Shown piece by piece: positions 1-12,143 of a stretch of DNA of 64,000 bases (the first letter of the stretch is position 1; every line of letters starts with the position of its first letter). Below the pieces are notes generated by a model. It searched no databases and was not told the DNA's origin. It saw nothing but the letters and a program-made list of their open reading frames with translations. Source of the stretch: Pelobates cultripes. Its lineage: Eukaryota > Chordata > Amphibia > Anura > Pelobatidae. The position numbers and the translations under genes are program-made. The stretch is taken from positions 316,889,189-316,953,188 of the forward strand of contig OW240916.1 in NCBI GenBank assembly GCA_933207985.1. The letters run 5' to 3'.

Positions 1-1077
1 ACTATAAACCTTCCCCCTGTAGCTGATACATGAATAGGAGGACATGCTACTTCCTTATTAGTGTTATCACATTTGTACAAATTGGTCATTATTAATAAAA
101 AATGGTTATTGCATCTCTAACAAATACAACAGTTATGTGACAAATTTTACCAGACATGTTTTGCAGTCAATAGATTGATTATGATCACATTTTAAAGACT
201 AATTATCAACTGCGTGTAATTACTAAAAACAAATAATTATAGAGATTATAAGAAAAAATATGCGATGTGTCCAACAATCTCTATTATCAGATATAAATTA
301 CCTACATAAGTGTCTGACATTTCCAAAATAAATGTTACTTTCAAAATCTGAGAAAACTATTTAACAGAAACAGTTGTCTACGTGTTTACGTTGGTAAGTG
401 CACATGTGTGTACCAATGTGTACCAGGAGGCTTGTTCATTTAAAGATGGCAAAAGACACTGTGGCTACAGTAAATACATGATATCTTCATGATCTGCAAA
501 TTTCAAGGAATAAGTATACGAAACAGAAGTCAAGTAATCCATTGAAGGAATTACAGAGTGCATTGATTGAGGTTGGTATCGTTGGCTAAACATAAAATGA
601 CTTCTACATAACACAGGAATGTAATTCTCAAAAGTTCTGTCTGTGGAGGACAAGATTACCGTCGGCTCAAGACTCGCAATCCTTACAGAGAAGTATAATA
701 CTGGCAGAATAATGCTTCTTATGATGCTTCTCGCGAACAGAGACTGAACATTTTCTTTTAAATTGATAAAAGAATTGAAAGATCAAACTGCAAGGGAACC
801 TGCTTAAGCCGCTGAAAATCTGTAGGTAGTCTCTCAGCAACACAATGATCACACATTCAAGGATAGAACAACAATGAAGAGACTGAAGATAAAAAAGTCA
901 AAGAACATACGGTCCAGTGAAAGTTCTGTTTGCAATCCCAATGTGAATCTATGGCACTTTCTAACACTGTAACCCAAAAGTGACATCTAAGCAGTCAAAT
1001 AAGCCTGATCTTAATCCAATGAGAAGAATGGAATGAAATCCATTTAACAATTTGTGCACAACTGGGGACAAAACCCC
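1..1077. other. AT-rich intron sequence, no gene seen
   Basis: No supported feature. Around 990-1035 the + strand reads like a very decayed Tc1/mariner C-terminus (P-D-L-N-P followed by W-N-E), but it is too short and broken to call. The only open frames are about 60 codons. Confidence 0.5.
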
Positions 1078-1081
1078 TTAA

Positions 1082-1690
1082 AGGGACACTATAACCACTA
1101 AAACAGCTTTAGCTTAATGAAGCAGTTTTGGTGTAAAGATCATGCCCCTGCAATCTCACTGCTCAATCCTCTGCCATCTAGGAGTTAAATCACTTTGTTT
1201 ATGCAGCCCTGGTCAAATCTCCCTGCATGTGACTTGCACAGCCTTCTTAAACAATTCCTTCCTGTAAAGAAAGATCTAATGTTTACATCTGTTTAATACA
1301 GAATTTCTTATCTCCTGCTCTGTTAATAGCTTGCTAGACCCGACAGGAGCCTCCTGTGTGCGATTAAAGTTCAATTTACCGAGCAGGAGATGAAGATTTT
1401 TAAAGTAAGTTAACATCTGATTGAAAATTAAACCATTTTGTTTGCATGTAGGCTGGGTCAGTCACAGCCAGGGGAGGTATGACTAGGGCTGCATAAACAG
1501 AAACAAAAGTTATTTAATTCCTAAATGTCAGAGAATTGAGCAGTGAGACTGGAGAAGCATAATATATACACTAATACAACTTAATAAAGCAGTTTTAGTG
1601 TATATATTATTCTTCTCCAGTCTCACTGCTCAATTCTCTGCCATTCAGAAGTTAAATCACTTTTGCTTCTGCCTTTAAGCAATTTGTGCA
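1082..1690. mobile_element. TTAA-flanked foldback MITE, rearranged copies
   Basis: Begins after TTAA at 1078-1081 with AGGGACACTATAACCACTA and continues with the block GCTTTAGCTTAATGAAGCAG and the CTCACTGCTCAATCCTCTGCC segment. The same blocks occur at 39397-39775, 44700-44966 and 53956-54501. After the inner part, the right arm breaks off near 1560 in TATATACACTAATAC and the arm reappears in opposite orientation to about 1690. It looks like one element whose right end was replaced by an inverted partial copy. No coding capacity. The piggyBac-like assignment rests on TTAA flanks alone. Confidence 0.65.
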
Positions 1691-1759
1691 AAGGTGTTTT
1701 TTCCCGTACTCAAAAAAATTTATTTTTTCCTTTAATGCATTAACTTGGCTCACACCAAG

Positions 1760-2387
1760 TTAAAAGGGTAATCCAGACCTGGACCCCATGCTCACTGTGC
1801 CTAGAGGGATATCGGCTTCACCTCACTGACAAGGCCCAAAAGAAGGCCAAAATGATCTTCTGGGTTTGCTGTATCTCTCGTGCAGAGGGAACTTGCTGGC
1901 ATTTTGGATCTGAACTGCCCATACGGGTGGGACCAGTCTGAAATTCTTCAGATATGTTCTCTCTGTAATGGCACAAGTTGAGCCAAAACCAGCTTGAGAT
2001 CTGAGCGGGGACCCACTGATGGGCAGGCTAATTGAGCTGTTGTCCGTTCTCACCTCTCTTGCTACTTGTATTTCTCTCCTTAAGTTTAAATGGCAATCCA
2101 GACGTGGACCCCTTGCTCCTGATGCCTAGAGGGATATTGGCTATACATCACTGATGATACCTTACAAGGTTGAAACGATCGACTGGCGTTACTGTATCGC
2201 TCGTGCAGAGGGAACTTGCTGGCATTTCGGTTCTGGACTGCCCGTACGGGTGGGACCAGTCTGATATGCTTCAGATATGTCCTCTCTGTAATGGCATAAG
2301 CGAGGGAAAACTATTCTGAGGCCTGAGTGGGGATGTAAGCTATTGAGTCTCTCTAAGCTTTTGCCCGCTCATCCTTTCTTTTTTGCT
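1760..2387. repeat. Two diverged direct copies of a ~300-bp unit
   Basis: Copies at about 1760-2062 and 2085-2387 share long stretches in the same order: AATCCAGAC.TGGACCCC, TGCCTAGAGGGATAT.GGCT, CGTGCAGAGGGAACTTGCTG, GGGTGGGACCAGTCTGA and CTTCAGATATGT.CTCTCTG. Identity looks around 75-80 percent by eye. I do not recognise the family. It has no terminal inverted repeats, no long open frame and no tail. It could be two monomers of a dispersed tandem repeat or of an RNA-derived retroposon. Confidence 0.7.
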
Positions 2388-4379
2388 TTAAACTTGGTTT
2401 AAAGTCTCAAGATCTCTAAAGGTACATTGATAAGGTAAAATTCTTATAGATGCATCAGCTCTTGGTCTAAGGGTTTACCTTTAAAAAAAAAAAAAAGGAG
2501 ATTTAATTTACCGGTAGTTACTTTAAAATAATACATTTTGAGTTTACATCAAATGTCATATAGAACATAATTATAATGTAAATTTTGTAATTCAGAGTTA
2601 AGATGCCTGATGCATTTGTAGGCACTATTTGACTTTCATTTTGAAAAATAATTAGATTTTTAAGTAGAATTTTGTTTCATTTCTATAAAGTGGTGTAACA
2701 TAGTATTGCGTATTTAGAAAGTTTACGAATTCATATCATCTGTGAAAGATTTTGTGTTCATTTTAATTTACCCTAATATAAAACTGCAACATTTTGCCCA
2801 CAGTAAAGAAAATGTATGCAAATTCTCAGAATAAAAGTAATATAAAAGTTATCATATCCAGATTGCTATGCCTGAAGTAAAATGAAAAAGTGCTTGAGCA
2901 GATGTTTTATTCAAGAAATAATATTCAGGAAAATGTCCTTTGAGAAAAATAAATCAATAAACGTGAATAAACTAAGAAATACTATGTTCATTTTATTTTA
3001 TGTTTTTAAGTTTTTTGTTATCATTTCTTTAGACCAGCATACTGATAATTTGTTTCAGATTGAGAGGCAGGTGGACATATTCATTGGCTTTCTTGATTTT
3101 GTTACACATAAGAAGCAACCAAAACTGAAATTGAAATCTTGATTATGGTGTACGAAATGTATTAAGTGCGCAAACACCAGGTTTCACTTCTGTTCACTCC
3201 AAGTATGAGAAACTAAAAAAGAAGCATAATAATAATAATAATAATAATAATATGAGAATTAGTATTTTGTATGATTATAAAATATTAAAATAAGCGCTAT
3301 GTTGTACAAGTAAGAAACTAGCCTGTGCCTGTTGATAATTTTTCAAAGATACCTGGATTCAAAATGAATAGTAGTGGTGGAAGTCCTGAGTGTTCTGTCC
3401 AGGAGTTTGGAGTTCCCTGTGCATTCCGCGACCACCAGTTAATGAAATGGATTTTTTCATTATTTTGGTAATTGTATCATTTGATTGTGATATTGTGACT
3501 CTATGGACATATTTTCCATGGTTATGGCAAATGCGGACCTTTGGAAAGCTATTTGCATTTTTCCAGCCTACAGGGATCTACTAACAAAATGTAATCATAT
3601 AACACACAACCAAGTCTATCTGCCATATTTTTATTCTTTTTTTTTTTTTTCTTGCCTTTTTCATTTTTTGGGTTTGAGGAACACTTATGCATAAATATCC
3701 AGTCCATGTTCTTTGTTGGACAGACGCTGATATTTCCTTCCTTCCATGAAACATGTATCAGACATATAATCTGTTGCTATAGCTAATAAGGGGGGGATTT
3801 TAGCATGCCAAGGAACAGTATTACTTTTAATTCTATATTTAATGTTGTCACTTGTTGTGATTTTTTTCCCCACTTGGATTAACCTTTGTAAATCTGATGG
3901 TCGACTATAATATAACGAATTGTAAAAGGTAAAATATTTTTCATAATTAATTTTTTTATTTGCCTGATCATATTTAAGAGAGTTGAATGCAGTGCCCTTT
4001 TTCTTTGAGTTTGACCTGAGCTTTGCACCTACATCCTATTAGACACAGAGTGCCAGAGCTATATTATTTTTTGGTTTGTAAATCAATAGATTTTTGTGTT
4101 TAGTGCACAAACAATTGGAGCATGTTATATTATTTAAGATTGAGCTATTTATTTGAATGCAAAGTATATAGCACATGAATATCATTAGAGATGTTTTTTA
4201 ATTGCAGCAAATGTATTGAAACAGGAGAAGGGGCACGTCAATCAGCTTATATGGTGCACATGGTCTAGGGGTGGCCAAGCTCAAACATCCACAGCATACT
4301 AATGACCAGGCACCCACGTTTCCTTTATAAGGTATTATATTGGCACATGCCATTTTGACTCACAGAGAGCTTTTCTGAA
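2388..4379. other. AT-rich intron, one AAT microsatellite
   Basis: No gene seen. A pure AAT run of about nine units lies at 3226-3252, with short A- and T-runs at 2482-2495 and 3639-3651. The open frames (at most 86 codons) show no recognisable protein features. Confidence 0.6.
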
Positions 4380-5745
4380 GCTTACAATTGTATCTCAGGA
4401 ATATATGACCTGGCTTATCATATGATTGTTTATTTGGCATGGAAGATCTGGCTGTCATATGATTGTTGTTTGTCTGAAATAAATTATCTGACTTGTTGTA
4501 TGAATATATCTCTGGAATACATGACTTGGCTTGTTGTATGAATGTATCTCTGGAATACATGGCTTGGCTTGTTGTATGATTGTATCTCTGGAATACATGG
4601 CTTGGCTTGTTGTATGATTGTATCTCTGGAATACATGGCTTGGCTTGTTGTATGAATGTATCTCTGGAATACATGACTTGGTTTGTTGTATGATTGTATC
4701 TCTGGAATACATGACCTGGCTTGTTGTATGAATGTATCTCTGGAATACATGGCTTGGCTTGTTGTATGATTGTATCTCTGGAATACATGGCTTGGCTTGC
4801 TGTATGATTGTATCTCTGGAATACATGACTTGGTTTGTTGTATGATTGTATCTCTGGAATACATGACCTGGCTTGTTGTATGAATGTATCTCTGGAATAC
4901 ATGGCTTGGCTTGTTGTATGATTGTATCTCTGGAATACATGGCTTGGCTTGCTGTATGAATGTATCTCTGGAATACTTGACCTGGCTTGTTGTATGATTG
5001 TATCTCTGGAATACATGGCTTGGCTTGCTGTATGATTGTATCGCTGGAATACATGGCTTGGCTTGCTGTATGAATGTATCTCTGGAATACATGGCTTGGC
5101 TTGTTGTATGATTGTATCTCTGGAATACTTGACCTGGCTTGTTGTATGATTGTATCTCTGGAATACATGGCTTGGCTTGTTGTATGAATGTATCTCTGGA
5201 ATACATGGCTTGGCTTGTTGTATGAATGTATCTCTGGAATACATGGCTTGGCTTGTTGTATGATTGTATCTCTGGAATACATGACTTGGCTTGTTGTATA
5301 AATGTATCTCTGGAATACATGACCTGGCTTGTTGTATAAATGTATCTCTGGAATACATGACCTGGCTTGTTTTATGACTGTATCTCTGGAATACATGGCT
5401 TGGCTTGTTGTATGACTGTATCTCTGGAATACATGGCTTGGCTTGTTGTATGAATGTATCTCTGGAATACATGGCTTGGCTTGTTGTATGAATGTATCTC
5501 TGGAATACATGGCTTGGCTTGTTGTATGATTGTATCTCTGGAATACATGACTTGGCTTGTTGTATAAATGTATCTCTGGAATACATGACCTGGCTTGTTG
5601 TATAAATGTATCTCTGGAATACATGACCTGGCTTGTTGTATGACTGTATCTCTGGAATACATGGCTTGGCTTGTTGTATGACTGTATCTCTGGAATACAT
5701 GACCTGTCTTGTCATATGATTGTATCTCTGGAATCTCTGGATCTG
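4380..5745. repeat. 38-bp minisatellite array
   Basis: About 35 tandem copies of a 38-bp unit containing CTCTGGAATACATGGCTTGG and CTTGTTGTATGA. The GGAATAC anchor recurs at 4514, 4552 and 4590, giving the period. Variation is limited to a few positions (GGCTTGG, GACTTGG or GACCTGG; GAATG, GATTG or GACTG). The first 100 bp are degenerate. Because 38 is not a multiple of 3 and the minus strand of the unit has no stop, all three minus-strand frames are open across it (up to 451 codons, with a 38-residue period). I see these as repeat artefacts, not genes. Confidence 0.95.
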
Positions 5746-5762
5746 GTTTGTCGTATTTTTGA

Positions 5763-6245
5763 GTTACCAAAGGCAGTTTTAAAGACACTAAAGTACTATT
5801 ATTCTATCCCACGTTCATTTATTCTGTGGATATTTTTTCCATTATTACTTTTTCAATTTTCTGCACATGTAGTATTTATTGTATTCTGTATGTGCTCTCT
5901 GTTGGTATCTACAATACATATTATTATTTTTGGGGTTATAGAATCTATCTGGGGAACTTTTAAATTTTAAAACAACACGTTTATTTCTCCCTCCCCCTTC
6001 CTTTGTTTTAAACCCCCTCCATCCCTGCTTTCCTCAGCTGTACATGCTCCTTCTTGTTCCCATCATAGCCTTTAGATTGTAAAGTCACAAGACATTTAGC
6101 TTAGTACATCGTATGAAATGGCTCTAAACGCTAGGTGTCAGCTCTATTCCTGTCATATTGGCTTGTCTATTCTGTAATGTCTATTTTACCTGATTGACAC
6201 AGCCCTGCGGAAGACGTTGGCACTTTATAAATGCCAGTAATAACA
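5763..6245 (+). repeat. Insert in the 38-bp array, with LINE/SINE-like 3' tail
   Basis: Separates the homogeneous 38-bp array from degenerate copies beyond 6245. Its right end (about 6065-6245) carries TTTAGATTGTAAAGTC, then CTGCGGAAGACGTTGGCACT, then TTATAAATGCCAGTAATAA. This matches the general pattern of a common frog LINE/SINE tail, also seen at 35085-35230 on the other strand and, amplified, at 19205-20090. Confidence 0.5.
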
Positions 6246-6470
6246 ATATTTATAATAATGATTGTATCGATGGAATGCATTGACTTGCCTTATTCATGTA
6301 TCCTGGGAATCCTTGGCCTAACTTATCAGATGATTGTAACAATAGGATCCTAGACTTGGCTTTTATTACTATTGTTTTTTTGGAATCTATGGCCTGGATT
6401 ATTTTATGATTATCTTTCTGGAATATATCTCCTGGATTATCTAATGCAAATTAAATCCAAATTTCATAAT
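6246..6470. repeat. Degenerate copies of the 38-bp repeat
   Basis: Segments such as GATTGTATCGATGGAATGC, TTTTTTGGAATCTATGGCC and CTTTCTGGAATATATCTCCT follow the order of the 38-bp unit but are strongly diverged and irregularly spaced. They look like old edge copies that escaped homogenisation. Confidence 0.6.
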
Positions 6471-7424
6471 TGAGTCTAAAATAGCCAAGTCGTGACTATA
6501 ACTGATTTAGAGAATTCTTGTATTTCTGTTATTTTTGCCTCAATTTTGTCATTTCTGAGTTAATTAGTTAAAATTTGTAGTTTTGCAAATAACAGTGAAG
6601 AGACTTTTCACATATTGCCTGGGAAATATGCAGGAGCTACCGGTGGAGAATAAGGGTGGAAAAGCATCACATAGAACCAATTATATTTGCCAATGTTGGA
6701 GCATCTGATACACCGCCATCTCTCGTGTGCCATTACTGAAGTGCTTTCTCTGTATGAAGTCCCTGAAGCGTGATACAGTGTCTTGCATTTAGGAGATTTT
6801 TCCATTTCACTTGCTGGTCGAGTGCACATCAGAGGATTTGTGGAACACAATGCGGGACTGCCATTAACCCCAACTGCTTCTTCAAGGGACAATTGTTTGT
6901 TTGTCACGAGGAACTGGCACAGAGGAAGATGGAAAAAAAAAAACATTAAATGGAAATTAATATCTGTTTTTAATGTGGTTCATTGATTTCTTTGTATGAA
7001 ATATTTTCTGTATTGACTTTACAGATAGCACATTGAAAAAAATGCTTCTGAACCAGTTTATACACTATAGAGAAATGTAGAGGTCTCTCGAAAAGTGCTT
7101 TAATAAGTGCTTTTCTCGCTCTGCTGTGCAGAGAACTCAAAGTATTTATTTTATCAACAATAGTTTGAATGGCTTTCTGTGTGCAGGAGCTGGTGGGGTT
7201 GGAATTACCTGAATGTAAAATGTAGGCGGTAGATAGAAAAGATGGGTGTCCAGACCTAACACTATCACTTCCAGGGAGGTGAAGGATAAACACTAGACTT
7301 GTGCACTGCAGAAAAATCCAGTTTGGACAAAAAAATTTATTTGGGACCTCCAACATTCATTCATTTGATAGGTCAGCTTGTCAGAATATGAAACATATAC
7401 AGGGAAATGGTTTAGATAAGGGGT
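6471..7424. other. Intron sequence without supported features
   Basis: Single-copy-looking, AT-rich sequence. Open frames of 60-130 codons on either strand have no domain I recognise. Confidence 0.5.
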
Positions 7425-7878
7425 TCCCAACCCGTGGTACGCCTACCACCATGGGTACAATCCAGTGTCCCTGGGGGTATGCGAAATAAAATCGGTAATG
7501 GCGTCGCTTCAGCTGCCTTGCACAAGTTGGAAACCTGAGTAAATGTCCATCAGGGGGCCCATGCACTCAGGGCCACCCGATGGACATGTGCAATGAGGGC
7601 CCCGTCGGGTGCTGTTGGAAAGCTGGGAGGAAGTTTCCAGCCCCCTCTCACTTTCTCCCAGCTGCCGCCAGGGAGAGGGGGTGTGCGGGACCGTGAGCTA
7701 TCAGCGCCTGCCTCCACCAGCCCACAATGTGTTAACTCCTCCCCCTTACCAACTATATCCCCATCCTTGATCGGCAGAGCTATGCCTCCGCCAGTATAGC
7801 TCTGCCTCCTTCAGAACTCCCATCAACCCCAGCCAGCAGAAACCACCCTCCTGCTCCCATAAGGTAGGAAACTGGAGG
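7425..7878. mobile_element. Possible hAT-derived fragment, GC-richer block
   Basis: Starts with GGGGTTCCCAACCCGTGGTA, resembling the terminal sequence of vertebrate hAT-family elements, and is clearly richer in G and C than its surroundings. No matching right terminus was found; the TG-rich array starts immediately after. Family call is tentative. Confidence 0.35.
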
Positions 7879-9290
7879 ATGGCTCAAATGTTCACCTGTA
7901 TGTGTGTTTTGAGTGGCTGTTTCTGTATGTATGTAGTGTTTGTATCAGTGTGTGTATCTGTGTGTACATCTGTATGTTTATCTGTGTGCATGTATCTGTA
8001 TGTATGTGTCAGTGTTTGTATTTGTGTATCAGCATGTGTGTATCTGTCTGTACATCTGTATGTGTGTTGGTGTGTGTATCTGTATATGTGTCAGTGTTCA
8101 CATCTGTGTGTCTGTGTATGAGCATGTGTGTCAGTAATTCTATATGTGTGTCAGAAACATAGAAACATAGAAACATAGAATGTGACGGCAGATAAGAACC
8201 ATTCGGCCCATCTAGTCTGCCCAATTTTCTAAATACTTTCATTAGTCCCTAGCCTTATCTTATAGTTAGGATAGCCTTATGCCTATCCCACGCATGCTTA
8301 AACTCCTTTACTGTTTTAACCTCTACCACTTCAGCTGGAAGGCTATTCCATGCATCCACTACCCTCTCAGTAAAGTAATACTTCCTGATATTATTTTTAA
8401 ACCTTTGTCCCTCTAATTTAAGAGGGACAAAGTCAGGGTGTGTATCTGTCTGTACATCTGTATGTGTGTCAGTGTGTGTATCTGTCTGCACATCTGTATG
8501 TGTATATGTATATGTGTGCCTGTATCTGTATGTGTGTCAGTCTTTGTGTCTGCATGTGTCTGCATGTATGTGTATAAGTATGTCTGTACATCTGTATGTG
8601 TGTCAGTTTGTGTATCTGACTGCATGCCTGTATGTGTCAGTATGTGTATCGGTGCCAGTGTTTGTATATGTGTATCTGCATGTGTGTGGGTCTATCAGTG
8701 TGTCTATGCAACTGTATGTGTGTCAGTGTTTACATATGTGTGTCTGTGTATTGGCATGTGTGCATCTGTCTGTACATCTGTATGTTTGTCAGTGTGTATC
8801 TGTCTGTACATTTTAATGTGTCAGTATGTGTATCTGTGTGCTTGTATCTGTATGTGTGTCAGTGTTTGCATCTGTATGTGTGTCAGTGTTTGCATCTGTG
8901 TGTCGGTGTATCAGCATGTATGTCAGAGTGTGTATCTGCTAATCGATATGTGTGGCAGTGTGTGTGTATCTGTATGTATGTCAGTGAGTGTATCTGTCTG
9001 TACATCTGTATGTGTCAGTATGTGAATCAGTGTGTCTGTTTCTTTATCTGTATGTGTGCCAGTGTTTGTATATGTGCATCTGCATGTGTGTGTGTCTATT
9101 ATCAATGTGTCTGTGCAACTGTATGTGAGACAGTGTTTCCATCTGTGTGTCTGTGTATCAGCATGTATGTCAGTGTCTGTACATCTGTATGTCAGTGTGT
9201 GTATCTGTCTGTACATTTATATGTATGTCAGTGTGTGTATGTCAGTGAGTGTATCTGTCTGTACATCTGTATGTGTGTCAGTATGGCACA
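7879..9290. repeat. TG-rich imperfect minisatellite, interrupted by CR1
   Basis: Irregular repeats built from TGTGTATCTGTCTGTACATC, TGTATGTGTGTCAGTGT and similar phrases, interrupted at 8155-8431 by a LINE fragment. Open frames on both strands (up to 221 codons, rich in C, V, S and Y) follow from the lack of stops in the repeat and are not genes. Confidence 0.9.
8155..8431 (-). mobile_element. CR1-type LINE 3' end, 5' truncated
   Basis: Minus-strand reading gives the ORF2 C-terminus (LKLEGQRF, IRKYYFTERVVDAWNSLPAE), then a 3' UTR that ends in copies of an 8-bp unit (on the + strand AAACATAG AAACATAG at the left edge). The WNSLP block and an octamer tail fit CR1-type LINEs. It is bracketed by GTCAG at 8150-8154 and 8432-8436, which may be a target duplication, although GTCAG is also a common word of the host array. 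Very similar to 26527-26968. Confidence 0.8.
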
Positions 9291-9440
9291 AAAATAACAG
9301 GAGAATAACAATGTAAATGAAGGATATATAGATAAACAGAAAAAATGATACAATATAGGGAGTCTCTGGAACAGTAGGACTAAGATTCTGATAGAATCAT
9401 GCAAAGAAAATTCCACAAGAGAAATAAATGTCTCTTAAGG

Positions 9441-10693
9441 TGACCTCACCACTGTTTTTTGGAGGGGCCTGTTGCCCCAGGATTATGGCCCCTGGGGGTA
9501 TTGCCCTTTGGAAACATTATTTTATCATATTGGATTTCATTATACTGCTTCTGCCCCTTTAACTACCTTGCGAAAGGATTTGTACTTTTGTTATGGCCCT
9601 TCGGACACAGCCGAAGTGCAGAAGTAGTCGAAGTGGCCGCCATTAGACAAACCAACATGTGGCAGCGGCCATTTTAATTCAGCCAAATGCGGCCAGTGGG
9701 GTCTTGCCGAGTACATGGAACTAAAATCGGATACACAACGGCACGATCACTGCTGCAGTTTTACTTTCTATGGGACTTCGACATTTCGAATGGAGTTGAA
9801 CGGCGTTCGACTATTCGAACACCACATTAACATTTCAGATCTGCACGTACGACCCGTTCGTGCATTCGAACTGTATTTGAATTGTAGTGAATGGACCGAC
9901 CGCACAGCCAAAATCTATGGAACTGTTTTGGGCAGGAAAGTCATGCTGTGGTCGGTCAAATAAGACTTCCAGCTAACTCCTGAACGGCTGAATGGATTCA
10001 AATGAATTTTGGATATGTTGTTCGCATAATTATGCTGTTTCTAATACTGTAAGTTTTATGCAAATGTGATGTGTAATTTTAAAGTTATAGAAAATGTGTA
10101 AAAAGTATATTTTTCTGCCTGTGATAATTAAGTTAGTCTATTGTGTTGAGGTAATTGTTTCACAGGCAGAGGGGAGGGTTTGTGTGCATTAGCTGGGAGT
10201 GTCTGATTGTACTGTACCTTATTGATTGGATGTTCCACAAGGTCCACGTGGGTGCTAATCTTGTGGAGAAATGTGTATAAAAGAAACAATAAAGCCCCGG
10301 CTCAGTCTGTTCCTGCTTATACTCCAAAACTGTGTGTCGTCCTGTTATTGGAGGGAAAGAAGATTGGCTCCTGTGTCTGCTGTTCCAGCTTGCAGGAGAT
10401 TTAAGGGAAGAAGGCTTGTTCCTGTGTCTGCTGTTCCAGCTTGCAGGAGATTTAAGGGAAGAAGGCTTGCTCCTGTGTCTGCTGTTCCAGCTTACAGGAG
10501 ATTCACCAGGGAAAGTCCTTGTAAGGACTAGGGCTAATCCCCCATTCGGTTCCAGAGTTCCCAGGACTGAGTGTCGTCCAGTGCCTGGAGGTGTCAAGTG
10601 GAGTGCTCGGTGCAGTGCTGATGGTCCTTGGTAAGCGCTAGGAGCATTCATCAACGGAGGTACTCAGTTGGGGGGGCCAGGTGATCTGTTACA
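9441..10693 (+). mobile_element. Solo LTR of a Ty3-like element (copy 1)
   Basis: Shares an ordered set of blocks with the LTR at 50200-51491: TTTTGGAGG.GCCTG near the left end, GGAACTAAAATCGGA, and near the right end TGGTGTC-type text, GGTAAGCGCTAGGAGCATT and GATCTGTTACA. A TATA-like TGTATAAAAG lies near 10273, followed by AATAAAGCC. Within it, a 51-bp unit is repeated about three times between 10355 and 10505 (CTGTGTCTGCTGTTCCAGCT recurs at 10371, 10422 and 10473). No internal gag-pol sequence adjoins it, so it is a solo LTR. The left boundary is uncertain: AGGTG occurs at 9438-9442 and directly after the right end, a possible target duplication. Confidence 0.7.
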
Positions 10694-12019
10694 AGGTGCT
10701 TTAAGGTGTAGAGTCCTTAATGTCATGAGTGTTCCAACCGTTCTGTGTATATGAAAGACAAAAGTGAGGGGAGCCAATGGTGCAGTACGTACAGACCAAC
10801 ATAAATTAAATGAAAAAGTATATATAATCAACTAACATTTAAAAGAGCTATAGCCAGCTCAGGTGTGAAGGGCGTGCAGCAGTATAATCCCCGCTTTAAA
10901 GGACATGTGGTAAAAGTCCTCCAGAGGGATGATATCCAAAAGTCAGGAGAGAAATATTAAAAAAACAACTGATAGTGCTTTCAGTAATATAAAATTATGC
11001 ATATAGACATAAATAAAAATGTACTCACAAGTCTAGTACAGACCACTGCACTCTGATATCAGCATTGGTGATATGATCCCCACCTAGGATATACTTGGAG
11101 TCACACAGTGATGAAGGGAAGCCAGGTAAAAATTCCAAATATAGAAATGTGTATTAAAAAAGATAATTGGCACAAAGAGGTAACCAAATAACCAAATAAT
11201 CTTTTATTAATAAAAATACACAAACAAATCAACCAAATTTCACCACAAAGGCTTTATCAGATGGGATAGAAATTAGAACCTGGCTAGTAGGGGTTTATAT
11301 AGGGGTATAAACATTTAATATTGGTGCCAAAATGACATCACAGGTCTGCAGCCAATAAGATAAAAGAGGCATTCAGTGTAAATTATACATATGGCTGTAT
11401 TTGAAATTTACAAGCCAAGATAAAAATGAAGGTTTAGTGCATTAGATTAACTGAATTCAGCAGGTCATGTGACTCGTGATAATGTAATGTCATCAGTGAC
11501 GTTACGCATTGAATCGGAAATTGCGCATTGAATACTGAGTTACAAGAATGAGTCTTATGGGTAGGGAAGGTGGGGCTGTCGGAAACAGTATCAAGTGCGC
11601 AATGTTTCTTGGGAACTGTAGTCCCAAGAGAGAATAATAGAGATAACATCGGAAATATAATCAGTTAGCAAATATACCTACGATGTCCCTGAGATGAGAC
11701 ATGAGCAAAAAATCATAAACTCCTACAAAGGATAGAATGGGAAAAAAACAAAAAAAACATACAGGACGGAATGTGCATTGCATCTTGGGAAATGTAGTGC
11801 TGCTTAAAGGAACAATCGGTTGTACAGTATAAGAAAGAGTGAACTGAAAATATGTACTTGGGAGTAATAAAAATAAACTAAATAAAGAAGAAAATATAAG
11901 AAATAATGTAATCAGAAATAAGCAGATATATTATACAGTATATAAGCTAGTTACAGACTAATGGTAATAAGAACTATTGGGTCAGTATGTAACAAAGGTG
12001 AAAATATAAAAAAAATATA
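10694..12019. repeat. Mixed interspersed repeat sequence
   Basis: Contains, on the minus strand near 11245-11275, CTGATAAAGCCTTTGTGGTG followed by GAAATTTGGTTGATTTG and an AATAAAAG, a motif order also seen near 21420, 22520 and 42290. A 19-bp GCATCTTGGGAAATGTAGT lies at 11780-11798, the reverse complement of a word at 33439-33457 with one mismatch. No coding sequence recognised. Confidence 0.45.
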
Positions 12020-12139
12020 TTAAGAAATAACCCCTTCACCCAGCGGGAGGGGGGCCCTGAGGGTGGGAGGGGGCATGTAACCTAAGGACTACATAGTGCA
12101 AGGAAAATTAGTTTGTTTTCCTGGCACTATAGTGGTCCT
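12020..12139. mobile_element. 3' end of a TTAA-flanked MITE
   Basis: Ends with TTTTCCTGGCACTATAGTGG then TCCT, followed by TTAA at 12140-12143, identical to the right ends at 34487 and 44187. The left half is missing or unrecognisable. Confidence 0.65.
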
Positions 12140-12143
12140 TTAA

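Noticed and set aside
985..1040. Possible Tc1/mariner transposase C-terminus (P-D-L-N-P)
   Set aside because: Only a handful of residues match and no further motif or terminus is present.
4360..5788. Overlapping minus-strand open frames of up to 451 codons
   Set aside because: They follow the 38-bp repeat exactly, exist in all three frames, and have no non-repeat domain, splice support or start context.
7879..9316. Cysteine- and valine-rich open frames suggesting a secreted Cys-rich protein
   Set aside because: TGTGT-type repeats translate as C, V, S and Y in any frame; the frames overlap each other and the reverse strand.
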